From assembly GCA_030653935.1 (NCBI GenBank), contig JAURYL010000038.1:91716-155715 (forward strand): DNA of 64,000 nucleotides. The letters are read 5' to 3'. How positions within the stretch are numbered: position 1 is the stretch's first letter; each line of letters begins with the position of its first letter. This DNA comes from Pseudomonadota bacterium (GTDB taxonomy: Bacteria > Pseudomonadota > Gammaproteobacteria > Burkholderiales > Thiobacillaceae). The notes beneath the pieces are model-generated. The model had not been told where the DNA came from. It worked only from the letters and a program-made list of their open reading frames with translations, and did not search any database. This document shows positions 9,653-19,174 of this stretch, piece after piece. Made by a program: the position numbers and the translations under genes.

Positions 9653-10362
9653 GACTGACTTTCCAGCGGAGGATCGATTTCCCGCGCGATGGCTTCCAGC
9701 GCGGCGAGGGGGTCGGCGGCCTGGGTGATGGGGCGACCGATGACGAGGTAATTCGAGCCGGCCTGGATGGCCTGGGCGGGAGTCAGGACGCGGGTCTGGT
9801 CGCCCGCTTCGCTGCCGGTGGGGCGGATACCCGGCGTCACCAGAAGGAAGCCGTCGCCAAGAGAGGAACGCAGCAGCGCGGCTTCCTGGGCGGAACAGAC
9901 CACGCCATCCATGCCGCTGCCTTGCGCCAGCGAGGCCAGCAGCATGACCTGCTGATGGGCGGAAGCCTCGACGCCGATGGCGCGCAGATCCCCCTCCCCC
10001 ATGCTGGTCAGCACCGTCACCGCGATCAGTCTGGGCCGCTCGCTCAGGCCCTCCAATGCTTCGCGCGCCGCCTGCATCATGCGCGGGCCGCCGGAGGCGT
10101 GCACATTCAGCATCCACACGCCCAGGCGCGCCGCCGCTTTGCAGGCTTGCGCCACGGTATTGGGGATGTCGTGAAATTTCAGATCGAGAAAGACCGAAAA
10201 ACCGCGACTGGCCAGTTCCTCGACAAAGGCCGGGCCGGCGGCAACGAACAGCTCCTTGCCCACCTTGAGGCGACACGATTCGGGTCGGATGCGTTCGATG
10301 AAAGCGCGGGCCTGCCCGGCATCGGGATAGTCCAGCGCAACGATGATTCTGGGGTCACTCAT
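9649..10362 (-). CDS. pyrF: Orotidine 5'-phosphate decarboxylase
   Basis: Final step of UMP synthesis. 237 residues. The catalytic motif [10 protein letters not shown] at 60-69 carries Asp60, Lys62 and Asp65; the phosphate-binding end [12 protein letters not shown] is near the C-terminus. It overlaps lapB by 8 bases at its start and ugd by 4 at its end. The order lapA-lapB-pyrF is conserved with gamma- and betaproteobacteria. Confidence 0.97.
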   Translation of the reverse strand: MSDPRIIVALDYPDAGQARAFIERIRPESCRLKVGKELFVAAGPAFVEELASRGFSVFLDLKFHDIPNTVAQACKAAARLGVWMLNVHASGGPRMMQAAREALEGLSERPRLIAVTVLTSMGEGDLRAIGVEASAHQQVMLLASLAQGSGMDGVVCSAQEAALLRSSLGDGFLLVTPGIRPTGSEAGDQTRVLTPAQAIQAGSNYLVIGRPITQAADPLAALEAIAREIDPPLESQS

Positions 10363-11524
10363 GTTCCATTCTCTCCGGAGAAATGCTTTCCCAGCGCGCG
10401 CAAGCCGGACACTGCCAGAAGAACTGGCGCGCCTTGAAGCCGCATTCGCCGCAGCGGTAGTACGCGATCTGGCTGACCTGGCGATGTACCAGATCCTGCG
10501 CCAAGCGGCTCTCGACGCGCTCGCCCTCGCTCGAGGCCTGGAGCGCGTTGCTGGCTTGCAGATAATCGTCGAGGGCGCGCAGGCTGGGGTTTCGCTTCAT
10601 TTCCGCGCCCGCCAGTTCGCGCGCGACGGTCCATCCCTGGCGCTCCGCCACGGTCTGGAACAACAGATGCAACAGGTCCGGACTGGCGCGCTGATCGAGA
10701 TAACCTTGCAACAGTCGAACGGCTTGTTCATGTCGGCCCAGGCGAGCGTGTGCCTGGATCAAGCGTTCGGCGATGATCGGCAGGAAGGTCGGGTTGTTAT
10801 CCTCGATCCGTCGCCAGGCAGCGATGGCGGACTCGTCGCGGCCTTCCTGGGCTTCCAGATCGCCGAGTAGCAGGCAGGCGCGCGCGGAGCGGCGATTCTC
10901 CTTGAATGCGAGTTCCAGATGCGCGCGCGCGCCCTCGCCGTCCCCACGCAGCATCGCGGCGGCCGCGAGTTCGCAGTAGTAATGGGCGGTATTGGCGTTC
11001 TGCGACAGACAACCCAGCTTTTCCAGACGCCGCGCGGTGACGACGGCTTGTTGCCAGTCCTTGGTCAGCACCTGGATTTGCAGCAGATTACGGAGCGCCT
11101 CGCGGGCATGCACCCCGGTTTCAAGTCGCCGGAATACGTCCTCGGCGCGATCCAGCAGGCCCGCCTTGAGGAAATCCTCGCCCAGGCCATAAAGCGCCTT
11201 CATGCGCTGTTCCTGCGGCAGATCGGCGCGATCCACCAGACTCTGGTGGATGCGGATGGCGCGATCCAGTTCGCCGCGACGGCGGAACAGGGCACCAAGC
11301 GCGAAATGCAGTTCCAGGGTGTCCGGATCGAGCCGGGTCACTTCCAGGAAAGCCTCGATGGCCTGATCCGGCTGCTCGTTCAGCAGGTAGTTGAGACCCT
11401 TGAAATAGGAGCGCGGCACCGCGCGTGATTCCTGCATGACATGGCGGATATCCACCCGCGCGGCCATCCAGCCAAAGGCAAAAAACAGCGGGATGACCAG
11501 TAGATGCCAGGCTTCGAGTTCCAA
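10355..11524 (-). CDS. lapB: LPS assembly protein B (YciM)
   Basis: LapB is an inner-membrane protein that in E. coli controls LpxC degradation by FtsH and so LPS amount. 389 residues: an N-terminal membrane helix (about 5-20), a long TPR array (about 45-340) and a C-terminal rubredoxin-like metal site CGECGF...CPACARWES. The start codon is TTG at 11524 ([17 protein letters not shown] follows); no ATG is available and the family begins here. GGAG inside the end of lapA is the likely Shine-Dalgarno. Cotranscribed with lapA and pyrF. Confidence 0.95.
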   Translation of the reverse strand: MELEAWHLLVIPLFFAFGWMAARVDIRHVMQESRAVPRSYFKGLNYLLNEQPDQAIEAFLEVTRLDPDTLELHFALGALFRRRGELDRAIRIHQSLVDRADLPQEQRMKALYGLGEDFLKAGLLDRAEDVFRRLETGVHAREALRNLLQIQVLTKDWQQAVVTARRLEKLGCLSQNANTAHYYCELAAAAMLRGDGEGARAHLELAFKENRRSARACLLLGDLEAQEGRDESAIAAWRRIEDNNPTFLPIIAERLIQAHARLGRHEQAVRLLQGYLDQRASPDLLHLLFQTVAERQGWTVARELAGAEMKRNPSLRALDDYLQASNALQASSEGERVESRLAQDLVHRQVSQIAYYRCGECGFKARQFFWQCPACARWESISPERMEHE

Positions 11525-11527
11525 CGA

Positions 11528-11797
11528 CTACTCCGGCTTGGAAAGTGAAGGTGAATGGGTGGAAGCGAGGCGGCGCAGTTGCCGCAATTCACGATGGCCG
11601 CGCCACAGTCGCCAGGAGCAGGCCAGCAGCCCCACCAGCAGACCGACGGCGAAGGCGGCGAGAATCACCAGGGCCAGCGATGTCTGCCATTCATAGCCAA
11701 GAAAATAGCGCAGTGTCACCACTTCGCTGTTCTTGACCGCGAAACCGAGCAAGAGCACGAATAAAACGATCTTGAGAAAAAGAGCCAGGTAGCGCAT
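11528..11797 (-). CDS. lapA: LapA-domain inner-membrane protein
   Basis: 89 residues. Two membrane helices (about 5-20 and 42-62) enclose the short KNSEVVTLRYF loop that is the family signature, followed by a basic cytoplasmic tail. LapA partners LapB in LPS homeostasis. It ends 3 bases before the TTG of lapB. A strong hairpin terminator lies just upstream, separating it from ihfB, so it probably has its own promoter or depends on readthrough. Confidence 0.93.
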   Translation of the reverse strand: MRYLALFLKIVLFVLLLGFAVKNSEVVTLRYFLGYEWQTSLALVILAAFAVGLLVGLLACSWRLWRGHRELRQLRRLASTHSPSLSKPE

Positions 11798-11842
11798 GGC
11801 CTCGGGCGTGTGCGGAGAAAGTGGGGATTGTAGCGGCAGACG

Positions 11843-11870
11843 AAAAAAAAGCGCCGCATGAAGCGGCGCT
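11843..11870 (-). terminator. Rho-independent terminator after ihfB
   Basis: On the minus strand AGCGCCGC-TTCAT-GCGGCGCT is followed by eight U residues. The 8-bp perfect GC-rich stem with a U-tract is a textbook intrinsic terminator. It sits 20 bases after the ihfB stop and 45 bases before the lapA start. Confidence 0.93.
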
Positions 11871-11891
11871 GTGATTCAGAAAAGCCAGTGG

Positions 11892-12176
11892 CTAATCCTT
11901 GAAGTCCACCCGGTCGCGCAATTCCTTGCCCGCCTTGAAGTGCGGCACGTACTTGCCCGCCACCTGGACCTTGTCACCAGTCTTGGGGTTGCGCCCCAGC
12001 CGGGGGGGGCGGAAATTGAGACTGAAGCTGCCAAAACCGCGGATTTCAATCCGCTCACCTTCCACCAGGCTGTTGACCATGGCATCGATGATGGTTTTGA
12101 CGGCAAGCTCGGCATCCGCCGCCACCAGGTGAGGATGGCGCTCCGCCAGTCGGGCGATTAGCTCCGACTTGGTCAT
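11892..12176 (-). CDS. ihfB: Integration host factor, beta subunit
   Basis: DNA-bending histone-like protein, acting as a heterodimer with IhfA. 94 residues from ATG 12176, the same length as E. coli IhfB. N-terminal [15 protein letters not shown], the [20 protein letters not shown] beta arm (the P of the arm intercalates in DNA) and the C-terminal [17 protein letters not shown] are diagnostic for the beta chain. Directly follows rpsA, the conserved rpsA-ihfB order. Confidence 0.97.
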   Translation of the reverse strand: MTKSELIARLAERHPHLVAADAELAVKTIIDAMVNSLVEGERIEIRGFGSFSLNFRPPRLGRNPKTGDKVQVAGKYVPHFKAGKELRDRVDFKD

Positions 12177-12190
12177 TGCGCCTATTTCTA

Positions 12191-13912
12191 TCATTCGCCG
12201 ACCTTGTTATCGAGCTTGGCTTTCAGCAGCGCACCGAGGTTGGTGGTGCCGCTGGAATGTTCGGAAGCCAGCTTGCGCAGGGCTTCGGATTGCTCGGCGG
12301 CGTCCTTGGCCTTGATCGACAGGTTGATCTGACGGTTCTTGCGATCGATGTTGATGATCACGGTTTCTACCGTCTCGTCGTCCTTCAGGTGGGTGCGGAT
12401 GTCCTCGACGCGGTCACGCGCCACCTCGGAAGCGCGCAGATAACCTTCCACTTCACCGTCCAGCAGAATCACGGCGCCCTTGGCATCCATGCTCTTCACC
12501 GTGCCGGTGACGATGCTGCCCTTGTCATGGGTGGCCACATAGGCGTTGAAGGGGTCGTTCTCCATCTGCTTGATGCCCAGGGAGATGCGCTCCTTCTCGA
12601 CGTCGATGGCCAACACGGCGGCTTCCACTTCCTCGCCCTTGCGGTAGTTGCGCAGCGCTTCCTCGCCGGTCATGTTCCAGGACAGGTCGGACAAGTGAAC
12701 CAGGCCGTCGATACCGCCGGGCAGGCCGATGAAGATGCCGAAGTCGGTGATGGACTTGATCTGGCCGCTGACTTTGTCGCCCTTCTTGAAGGTGGCGGCG
12801 AAATCATCCCAGGGATTGGCCTTGCACTGCTTCATGCCCAGGGAGATGCGGCGACGGTCTTCGTCGATTTCCAGAACCATGACTTCCACTTCGTCGCCGA
12901 GGGCCACGACCTTGGAGGGGTTGACGTTCTTGTTGGTCCAGTCCATTTCGGAGACGTGCACCAGACCTTCGATGCCCGGCTCGATTTCCACGAAACAGCC
13001 GTAGTCGGTGAGGTTGGCTACCTTGCCGAACATGCGGGTGCCGGTGGGGTAACGGCGGGAGAGGCCGACCCACGGGTCTTCGCCAAGCTGCTTCAGGCCC
13101 AGGGAGACGCGGTTCTTGTCTTGATCGAACTTCAGCACCATCGCGGTGACTTCGTCGCCGACATTGACCACTTCGGACGGATGCTTGACCCGGCGCCAGG
13201 CCAGATCGGTGATGTGCAGCAGGCCGTCGATACCGCCCAGATCCACAAACGCGCCGTATTCGGTGATGTTCTTGACAATACCCTTGACCGTCGCGCCTTC
13301 CTTCAGGTTGGCTAACAGGGTCTCGCGCTCGGCGCCCATGCTGGCTTCCAGCACGGCCTTGCGCGACACCACGACGTTGTTGCGCTTGCGGTCAAGCTTG
13401 ATGACCTTGAATTCGGATTCCTTGTTCTCGTAGGGCGTGGTGTCCTTGACCGGACGCACATCCACCAGGGAACCGGGCAGGAAGGCGCGGATGCCGTTAC
13501 ACATGACGGTAAGGCCACCCTTGACCTTGCCGTTGACCAGGCCCTTGACGATGCGGCCTTCTTCCATCGCTGCTTCCAGGTCCAGCCAGGCGGCGAGACG
13601 GCGGGCGCGATCACGCGACAGCTTGGTGGAACCGAAACCGTCTTCGATGGATTCGATGGCGACCTGCACGAAATCGCCCACCTGAACTTCCATGTCACCG
13701 CGGTCGGTCTTGAATTCCTCAGCGGGAATCAGGCTCTCGGATTTGAGGCCGGCGTTGACGGTAACGAAGTTGTCGTCGATGGCGACGACCTCGGCGGTGA
13801 TGATCTCGCCATGGCGCATCTCCTGCTTGGAGATGCTCTCTTCGAACATGGCGGCAAAGGATTCCATGGAATCCATAGAATCCATGGTGGGTTGGGTGGA
13901 AGCAGTGGACAT
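12191..13912 (-). CDS. rpsA: 30S ribosomal protein S1
   Basis: mRNA-binding ribosomal protein needed for initiation on weak or structured leaders. 573 residues with six S1 repeats; the later ones show the [36 protein letters not shown] and [17 protein letters not shown] patterns. ATG 13912 starts [20 protein letters not shown]; the duplicated MDSM/MES codons come from a short tandem repeat and make this N-terminus slightly longer than usual. A GNRA-capped hairpin is present in the leader. Confidence 0.98.
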   Translation of the reverse strand: MSTASTQPTMDSMDSMESFAAMFEESISKQEMRHGEIITAEVVAIDDNFVTVNAGLKSESLIPAEEFKTDRGDMEVQVGDFVQVAIESIEDGFGSTKLSRDRARRLAAWLDLEAAMEEGRIVKGLVNGKVKGGLTVMCNGIRAFLPGSLVDVRPVKDTTPYENKESEFKVIKLDRKRNNVVVSRKAVLEASMGAERETLLANLKEGATVKGIVKNITEYGAFVDLGGIDGLLHITDLAWRRVKHPSEVVNVGDEVTAMVLKFDQDKNRVSLGLKQLGEDPWVGLSRRYPTGTRMFGKVANLTDYGCFVEIEPGIEGLVHVSEMDWTNKNVNPSKVVALGDEVEVMVLEIDEDRRRISLGMKQCKANPWDDFAATFKKGDKVSGQIKSITDFGIFIGLPGGIDGLVHLSDLSWNMTGEEALRNYRKGEEVEAAVLAIDVEKERISLGIKQMENDPFNAYVATHDKGSIVTGTVKSMDAKGAVILLDGEVEGYLRASEVARDRVEDIRTHLKDDETVETVIINIDRKNRQINLSIKAKDAAEQSEALRKLASEHSSGTTNLGALLKAKLDNKVGE

Positions 13913-13929
13913 TGAGAAACCTGAAGAAA

Positions 13930-13945
13930 ACCGTGTCGCCACGGT
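13930..13945 (-). promoter_or_regulatory. rpsA: GNRA-capped hairpin in the rpsA leader
   Basis: On the minus strand ACCGTG-GCGA-CACGGT forms a perfect 6-bp stem with a GCGA tetraloop, 17 bases before the rpsA ATG. rpsA leaders in enterobacteria fold into hairpins that mediate S1 autoregulation; this one may do so too. The following UUUUC also allows a weak terminator reading. Confidence 0.5.
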
Positions 13946-13988
13946 GGGGGTAAATGAAAAACCGAAAAGACTCAGCCTTTCGGGGGAG

Positions 13989-14663
13989 TTACAGCGTTGC
14001 CTTGGCAACCCGGAACCACTGCAGCACCTGTTCCACCGCCTGCGCGATGGTCAAGCTCGTGGTATCGAGCAACTCGGCATCCGCCGTCTGCCGCAAGGGG
14101 GCCGATGATCGGGCGGCATCACGCGCGTCCCGTTCCCTCAGGTCCTGCAACAGGGCGGCGAGACTAGCATCGAACCCTTTTTCAATCAACTGCTTATAGC
14201 GTCTTTGTGCGCGTTCCTCGGCGCTCGCGGTGAGGAATATTTTCACCGTCGCGTCGGGAAAAACCACTGAGCCCATGTCGCGGCCATCGGTCACCAATCC
14301 GGGCGCCTGGCGGAAGTCGCGTTGTCGTTGCAGCAACGCCGCGCGCAACTCCGGCAACGCCGCGATCTGTGAGGCGGCGCGTCCCGCCTCCTCGGTGCGC
14401 ACGACATCGCCGACCGCGACACCATTCAGAAAAACCTCGACGCCGTCGAAGCGCAACTCGATTTGCCGCGCCAGCACCACCAGCGCGGGCTCATCATCCA
14501 ATGCCAGCGCCGCCCGTTGCGCGGCGTAAGCGGTGACGCGATAAATCGCGCCGCTGTCGAGATAATGAAACCCCAACTCGCGGGCCACCAGAGCCGCCAC
14601 CGTGCCCTTGCCGGAAGCGGAAGGGCCGTCGATGGCGATGACGGGAACGACAACAGAACTCAT
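13989..14663 (-). CDS. cmk: Cytidylate kinase
   Basis: Phosphorylates CMP and dCMP. 224 residues from ATG 14663. P-loop [11 protein letters not shown] at 11-21, [15 protein letters not shown]-binding segment, [16 protein letters not shown], and the RAQRRYKQL lid. The ATG overlaps the aroA stop (ATGA). The order aroA-cmk-rpsA-ihfB is conserved in proteobacteria. Confidence 0.97.
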   Translation of the reverse strand: MSSVVVPVIAIDGPSASGKGTVAALVARELGFHYLDSGAIYRVTAYAAQRAALALDDEPALVVLARQIELRFDGVEVFLNGVAVGDVVRTEEAGRAASQIAALPELRAALLQRQRDFRQAPGLVTDGRDMGSVVFPDATVKIFLTASAEERAQRRYKQLIEKGFDASLAALLQDLRERDARDAARSSAPLRQTADAELLDTTSLTIAQAVEQVLQWFRVAKATL

Positions 14664-15964
14664 AGTGTGCAGCCGCCTCCCGTCTGCCCTATCCCCGTGA
14701 ACTTCTCGAAATACTCCGGAAACGTCTTGTTCACGCACTTCGGGTCGTTGATCCGCACCGGCACGCCGCCGAGGGCGACCAGGGAGAAGCACATGGCCAT
14801 GCGGTGGTCGTCGTAGGTATCGATTTCCGCGTTGGGAGTGAGTTTTCCGGGCGGGGTGATTTTGATGAAGTCGGCGCCCTCCTCCACTTTGGCGCCGAGT
14901 TTGCGCAATTCGGTGGCCATGGCTTTGATCCGGTCGGTTTCCTTGACCCGCCAGGAGGCAATGTTCGTCAATGTGGTGGTGCCGTTGGCGAACAGGGCGA
15001 GGATGGCCAAAGTCATGGCGGCATCGGGGATGTGGTTACAGTCGAGGTCGATGGCGTGGAGTTTGTCGGCGCAGCCGAGGCGGCACTCTATCCAGTTAGG
15101 GCCAAACCCGACTTCCGCGCCCATCCTCGCCAATGCCTCGGCGAAGCGGACATCGCCCTGGATGCTGTTGCGCCCCACCCCTTCGACCCTTACCGGGCCG
15201 TGGCCGATGGCGCCGGCGGCGAGGAAATAGGAGGCCGAGGAGGCGTCACCCTCGACTTCGATTTCGCCAGGGCTGCGATAGGTGGCGGCGGGGACGGTGA
15301 AGCGTTGCCAGCCTTCGCGTTTCACTTCGATGCCATAACGCTTCATCAGGTTGAGGGTGATCTCGACGTAGGGTTTGGAGATCAATTCGCCGTCCACGAC
15401 GACCCTGACTTCACGGCCGAGCAACGGCGCGGAAAGCAGCAGGCCGGTGAGGTACTGGCTGGAGACGTTGCCCTTGACGCTGATTTCACTGGCGCTGCCT
15501 TCGTGCGGCAGGACATGCAGGGGCGGAAAACCGTCGTTTTCCGTGTAGTCGATCTGCGCGCCGGCCTGGCGCAAGGCATCGACCAGGTCGCCGATGGGGC
15601 GCTCATGCATGCGCGGCACGCCGGATAGCGTGTAGTCGCCGCCACTCATGGCGCAGGCGGCGGTGAGCGAGCGGAAGGCGGTGCCGGCGTTGCCGAGGAA
15701 GAGGCTGGCGTATTTCACCGGAAATGGCCCGCCCACGCCCTCGATGCGCGTGTTATCGCCTTCGCGCACCCATTTCACGCCGAGACGGTGCAGAGCATCG
15801 AGCATGACGCGGGTGTCGTCGGAGTCGAGCAGGCCCTTGACCAGGGTTGAGCCGGAGGCCAGCGCGGAGAGCAGCAGGACGCGGTTGGAAATGCTTTTCG
15901 AGCCGGGCAGGCGCACCGTGCCGCGGGCGCCGGCAAGCACCGGCAGGTCGAGATGTTCGCTCAT
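14660..15964 (-). CDS. aroA: 3-phosphoshikimate 1-carboxyvinyltransferase (EPSP synthase)
   Basis: Penultimate step of the shikimate pathway. 434 residues. Substrate-binding [10 protein letters not shown] at 19-28, the [14 protein letters not shown] loop, and DYHDHRMAM-like [18 protein letters not shown] near the C-terminus are present. Class I type by sequence (GNAGTAFR). It overlaps tyrA and cmk by 4 bases on either side, so tyrA-aroA-cmk are translationally coupled. Confidence 0.97.
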   Translation of the reverse strand: MSEHLDLPVLAGARGTVRLPGSKSISNRVLLLSALASGSTLVKGLLDSDDTRVMLDALHRLGVKWVREGDNTRIEGVGGPFPVKYASLFLGNAGTAFRSLTAACAMSGGDYTLSGVPRMHERPIGDLVDALRQAGAQIDYTENDGFPPLHVLPHEGSASEISVKGNVSSQYLTGLLLSAPLLGREVRVVVDGELISKPYVEITLNLMKRYGIEVKREGWQRFTVPAATYRSPGEIEVEGDASSASYFLAAGAIGHGPVRVEGVGRNSIQGDVRFAEALARMGAEVGFGPNWIECRLGCADKLHAIDLDCNHIPDAAMTLAILALFANGTTTLTNIASWRVKETDRIKAMATELRKLGAKVEEGADFIKITPPGKLTPNAEIDTYDDHRMAMCFSLVALGGVPVRINDPKCVNKTFPEYFEKFTGIGQTGGGCTL

Positions 15965-16830
15965 GTTTTTTTACCTTTGATCCAGTTGGTGCGGGCCTGG
16001 CGGGCGCGGGTGAACAAGCCTTCCAGCGCCTGCCCGTCGCGAGCCTCGATCATGCCGCGGATGGCTTCGAGCTTGTCGATGTAGGCATCCAGCTCGCCGA
16101 GTAGAGCTTCGCGGTTGGCGAGGGCGATGTCGCGCCACATTTCCGGGTGGCTGCCGGCGATTCGGGTGAAATCACGAAAGCCAGTGCCGGCGAAACTGAA
16201 AAAGGTGTCGGAATCGGGACGGTCGGCCAGTTCTTCCATCAGAGCGAAGGCGGCGAGATGCGGCAGATGGCTGACTGCGGCGAAGACGCGGTCATGGTCA
16301 ATTTCCGACATGCGCGCGACCCGTGCGGTGCAGGCCTGCCACAGGCTTTCCACCAGCGCCACGTCTTCCGCCCGGTTTTCCGGCAGGGGGGTGAGGATGA
16401 CCGGTTTGCCCTCGAACAGATGCGCATGCGCGGCACCGGCGCCGTTGGTTTCCGCGCCGGCGATGGGGTGGCCGGGGATGAACTGACCGATCTTGCCGCC
16501 CAGGGCGGCGCGCGCGGCGGCGATCACATCCACCTTGGTACTACCGGCATCGGTGATGATGGCGCCGGCCGGCAGTACCTCGGCCAGTTCCCGGAACAGC
16601 GCGGGCATGCCGCCCACGGGAATTGCGGCAAACACCAGGTCGGCGTCTTTGCTCGCGGTCGCCAGGTTGTCGCCGATGGCGTCGATGACCCCAAGCTTCA
16701 GGGCATGTTCGAGATTGGCGCGGCCACGCCCGACCCCGGTGACGCGCTCGACCAATCCCTTGCGTTTCAGTGCCAGTGCAAAGGAGCCGCCGATCAGCCC
16801 GGTGCCGATGACGACCAGGTGCTTAATCAT
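15961..16830 (-). CDS. tyrA: Prephenate dehydrogenase
   Basis: NAD(P)-dependent oxidative decarboxylation of prephenate, or dehydrogenation of arogenate, toward tyrosine. 289 residues, mono-functional (no chorismate mutase domain). Rossmann [17 protein letters not shown] at 9-25, the [16 protein letters not shown] catalytic segment with its His, and [20 protein letters not shown] are typical. Substrate preference cannot be read from the sequence here. Confidence 0.95.
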   Translation of the reverse strand: MIKHLVVIGTGLIGGSFALALKRKGLVERVTGVGRGRANLEHALKLGVIDAIGDNLATASKDADLVFAAIPVGGMPALFRELAEVLPAGAIITDAGSTKVDVIAAARAALGGKIGQFIPGHPIAGAETNGAGAAHAHLFEGKPVILTPLPENRAEDVALVESLWQACTARVARMSEIDHDRVFAAVSHLPHLAAFALMEELADRPDSDTFFSFAGTGFRDFTRIAGSHPEMWRDIALANREALLGELDAYIDKLEAIRGMIEARDGQALEGLFTRARQARTNWIKGKKT

Positions 16831-16846
16831 GGCCTTTTACCCTCTG

Positions 16847-16957
16847 GCTCCCACGCTCCAGCGTGGGAGCAAGTCCAGACGCTCCAGCGTCCAGTGGAAC
16901 TAGCGCGGTACTGGACGCTGGAGCGTCCGTAACGTGTTCCCACGCTGGAGTGTGGGA
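16847..16957. repeat. Compound palindromic repeat between tyrA and hisC
   Basis: Three palindromes in a row: GCTCCCACGCT-CC-AGCGTGGGAGC (16847-16870, perfect 11-bp arms), a second built from GACGCTCCAGCGTCCAGT and its reverse complement, and a third GTTCCCACGCTGGAGTGTGG. All share the CACGCTGGAG core. Extragenic palindromic repeats of this type are common in proteobacteria. Confidence 0.9.
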
Positions 16958-16974
16958 ACGAGGGGCGAGCTTCA

Positions 16975-18078
16975 TCATGCCTGCTCCAGAATTTCCGCCA
17001 GGGCGGCGAGGAAGCGCGCGTTCTGTTCGGGCAAGCCGATGCTCACGCGGAGAAAGGTCGGCAGGCCGTAATTGGCTACCGGGCGGACGATGACCCCCTT
17101 GTGTAGCAAGGACTGGAACACCCGCGCGGCATCGCCCACTTCGATGCAGACGAAGTTGCCGAAAGAAGGAATCCAGGTCAGCCCAAGGCGTTCGCAGCCT
17201 GCCACTAGCTGCGCCATGCCGGCATCGTTGACCGCTTTCGAGCGGGCGATGAATTCGCCATCGTCGAGTGCCGCCGTGGCGCCGGCCAGGGCCAGGCTGT
17301 TGACGTTGAACGGTTGCCGCACGCGATTGAGCAGGTCCGCCACATCGGGGGCTGCCAGGGCATAGCCGACGCGCAGCCCGGCCAGGCCATAGGCTTTGGA
17401 AAAGGTGCGGGTGAGGATGAGGTTGGGGAACTCGGCCAGCCAGCCGACAGAAGGCGCGCGCAGCACTTCGTCGAGAAACTCGCCATAGGCTTCGTCGAGC
17501 ACCACCGCCACCCGGGCCGGCAGCGAGACCAGGAAATCATGCAGTTCATCCGCGCCGAGCAGGGTGCCGGTAGGGTTGTTGGGATTGGCGATGAACACCA
17601 CGCGGGTGTCCTCCCGAATGGCGTCGTGCATGGCGACAAGGTCGTGGCCGTAGGCGCGTGCCGGTACTGAAATGCCCACGGCTCCGGTGGCTTGCGTGGC
17701 GAGGGGATAGACCGCGAAGGCGTGTTCGGAAAAAACCGCCGAAGTGCCCGGCCCCAGCAAGGCACGCGCCACCAGTTCGAGCACGTCGTTGGAGCCGTTG
17801 CCGAGGACGATGCCGGCGATGTCGACGCCGAGCCCGCTGGCAAGGGCTGATTTCAGCTCGAAACCGTTGCCGTCCGGATAGAGGGCCAGGTCGTCGAGGC
17901 TGGCGGCAACCGCCGCGCGCGCTTTCGGGCTGGCGCCGAGCGGGTTTTCATTGGAAGCCAGTTTGACGATATCGGCGTCACGCAGGCCCATTTCACGGGC
18001 CAGTTCGCTGATCGGTTTGCCTGGTTGATAAGGCGCGATGGCGCGGATATGGGCGGGAGCGAGCTCACAAAGTGTCAT
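16975..18078 (-). CDS. hisC: Histidinol-phosphate aminotransferase
   Basis: PLP-dependent aminotransferase of histidine synthesis; HisC paralogues in pheA-tyrA clusters may also act on aromatic keto acids. 367 residues from ATG 18078. KLASNENPLG at 39-48, NPNNPTGTL near 166-173, DEAYGEF at 195-201 and the PLP lysine Lys228 in TRTFSKAYGLAGLRVGYA. Placed between pheA and tyrA, which argues for an aromatic role as well as histidinol phosphate. A longer in-frame start exists upstream but overlaps the pheA end. Confidence 0.93.
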   Translation of the reverse strand: MTLCELAPAHIRAIAPYQPGKPISELAREMGLRDADIVKLASNENPLGASPKARAAVAASLDDLALYPDGNGFELKSALASGLGVDIAGIVLGNGSNDVLELVARALLGPGTSAVFSEHAFAVYPLATQATGAVGISVPARAYGHDLVAMHDAIREDTRVVFIANPNNPTGTLLGADELHDFLVSLPARVAVVLDEAYGEFLDEVLRAPSVGWLAEFPNLILTRTFSKAYGLAGLRVGYALAAPDVADLLNRVRQPFNVNSLALAGATAALDDGEFIARSKAVNDAGMAQLVAGCERLGLTWIPSFGNFVCIEVGDAARVFQSLLHKGVIVRPVANYGLPTFLRVSIGLPEQNARFLAALAEILEQA

Positions 18079-18094
18079 GAAAGAGTTTCCGCCC

Positions 18095-19156
18095 TCACAC
18101 CGCGACCGGGTAGGAACCCAGGACCTTGAGAAAGGTGCAATGCTCTTCAACGGCGCTCAGGGCATTCTGGATATTGGTGTCGTTACGATGGCCGTCGATG
18201 TCCATGTAGAACACATAGTCCCATCCCCCTTTGCGGGCTGGCCTGGATTCCAGTTTGGTCAGGCCGATGTTGTGGCCGGCCAGGGGCGCGAGCAGTTCCA
18301 GCAGCGAGCCGGGGCGATTCTTGGCGGACAGCACCAGCGAGGTCTTGTCACGCCCGGAGGGGGCGGCATCTTCGTTGCCCAGTACCAGGAAACGGGTGGT
18401 GTTGTTGGGCTCGTCCTCTATATCGCGGGCGATGATTTTCAGGTCGTAGTGTTCCGCCGCCAGTTCACCGGCGATGGCTGCCGCGTTGGGATTTTCCGCC
18501 GCCAGACGGGCCGCTTCGGCGTTGCTGGTGGTGCGTATGGTCTTGACCCCGTACAGGTTCTGCCCCAGCCATTCGTGGCACTGCCCCAGGGACTGGGCGT
18601 GGGAGTAGACCACCTCGATACCCTGCATGCCCTCGACGCTGCGCATCAGATGTTGGCGGATGCGCAATTTCACCTCGCCACAGATTCTCAACGGGCTGCT
18701 CAACAGGAGATCCAGGGTGCGGTTGACCGCACCCTCGGTGGAATTTTCCACCGGCGCCACGCTGAAGGTGGCCGCGCCACGCTCGACGGCGCGAAAAGCC
18801 GCGTCGATGTCGGCACAGGGCACACCCGTCACCGCATGGCCGAAATGCTTGACCGCCGCCGCCTCCGAAAAAGTGCCCTGCGGCCCCAGGTAGGCCACGG
18901 ACAGTGGCTGCTCCAGGGCGCGGCAGGCGGACATGATTTCCTTGTACAGCACGGAAATCGACTCCGGCGGCAGCGGGCCTTCATTCGCCGCCTGCAAGCG
19001 GCGGATCACCTGGGCTTCCCGTTCGGCGCGGTAGATGGGGCCGTTCTTGATGTGGCCGATCTCCTGCGCCAGACGCGCGCGCTCGTTGAGCAGTCGCAGT
19101 ACTTCTTCGTCGATGCTGTCGATGCGGTCGCGCAGGGGGGTGAGTTGCTCGTTCAT
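18095..19156 (-). CDS. pheA: Bifunctional chorismate mutase / prephenate dehydratase
   Basis: Converts chorismate to prephenate and then phenylpyruvate. 353 residues: an AroQ-type chorismate mutase helix bundle (about 1-90), the dehydratase (about 95-270, with GPQGTFSEAAA and VENSTEGAVNRTLDLL), and a C-terminal ACT domain with the phenylalanine-binding ESRP motif (TKLESRPARKGGWDYVFY). Feedback inhibition by phenylalanine is expected from the ACT domain. Starts 18 bases after serA. Confidence 0.97.
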   Translation of the reverse strand: MNEQLTPLRDRIDSIDEEVLRLLNERARLAQEIGHIKNGPIYRAEREAQVIRRLQAANEGPLPPESISVLYKEIMSACRALEQPLSVAYLGPQGTFSEAAAVKHFGHAVTGVPCADIDAAFRAVERGAATFSVAPVENSTEGAVNRTLDLLLSSPLRICGEVKLRIRQHLMRSVEGMQGIEVVYSHAQSLGQCHEWLGQNLYGVKTIRTTSNAEAARLAAENPNAAAIAGELAAEHYDLKIIARDIEDEPNNTTRFLVLGNEDAAPSGRDKTSLVLSAKNRPGSLLELLAPLAGHNIGLTKLESRPARKGGWDYVFYMDIDGHRNDTNIQNALSAVEEHCTFLKVLGSYPVAV

Positions 19157-19174
19157 GGCATTGCTCTGGTAGGT

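Noticed and set aside
8486..10276. Apparent 596-codon fusion frame upstream of UDP-glucose dehydrogenase
   Set aside because: The first half is pyrF in another phase; the real start is ATG 9652 in an ATGA overlap.
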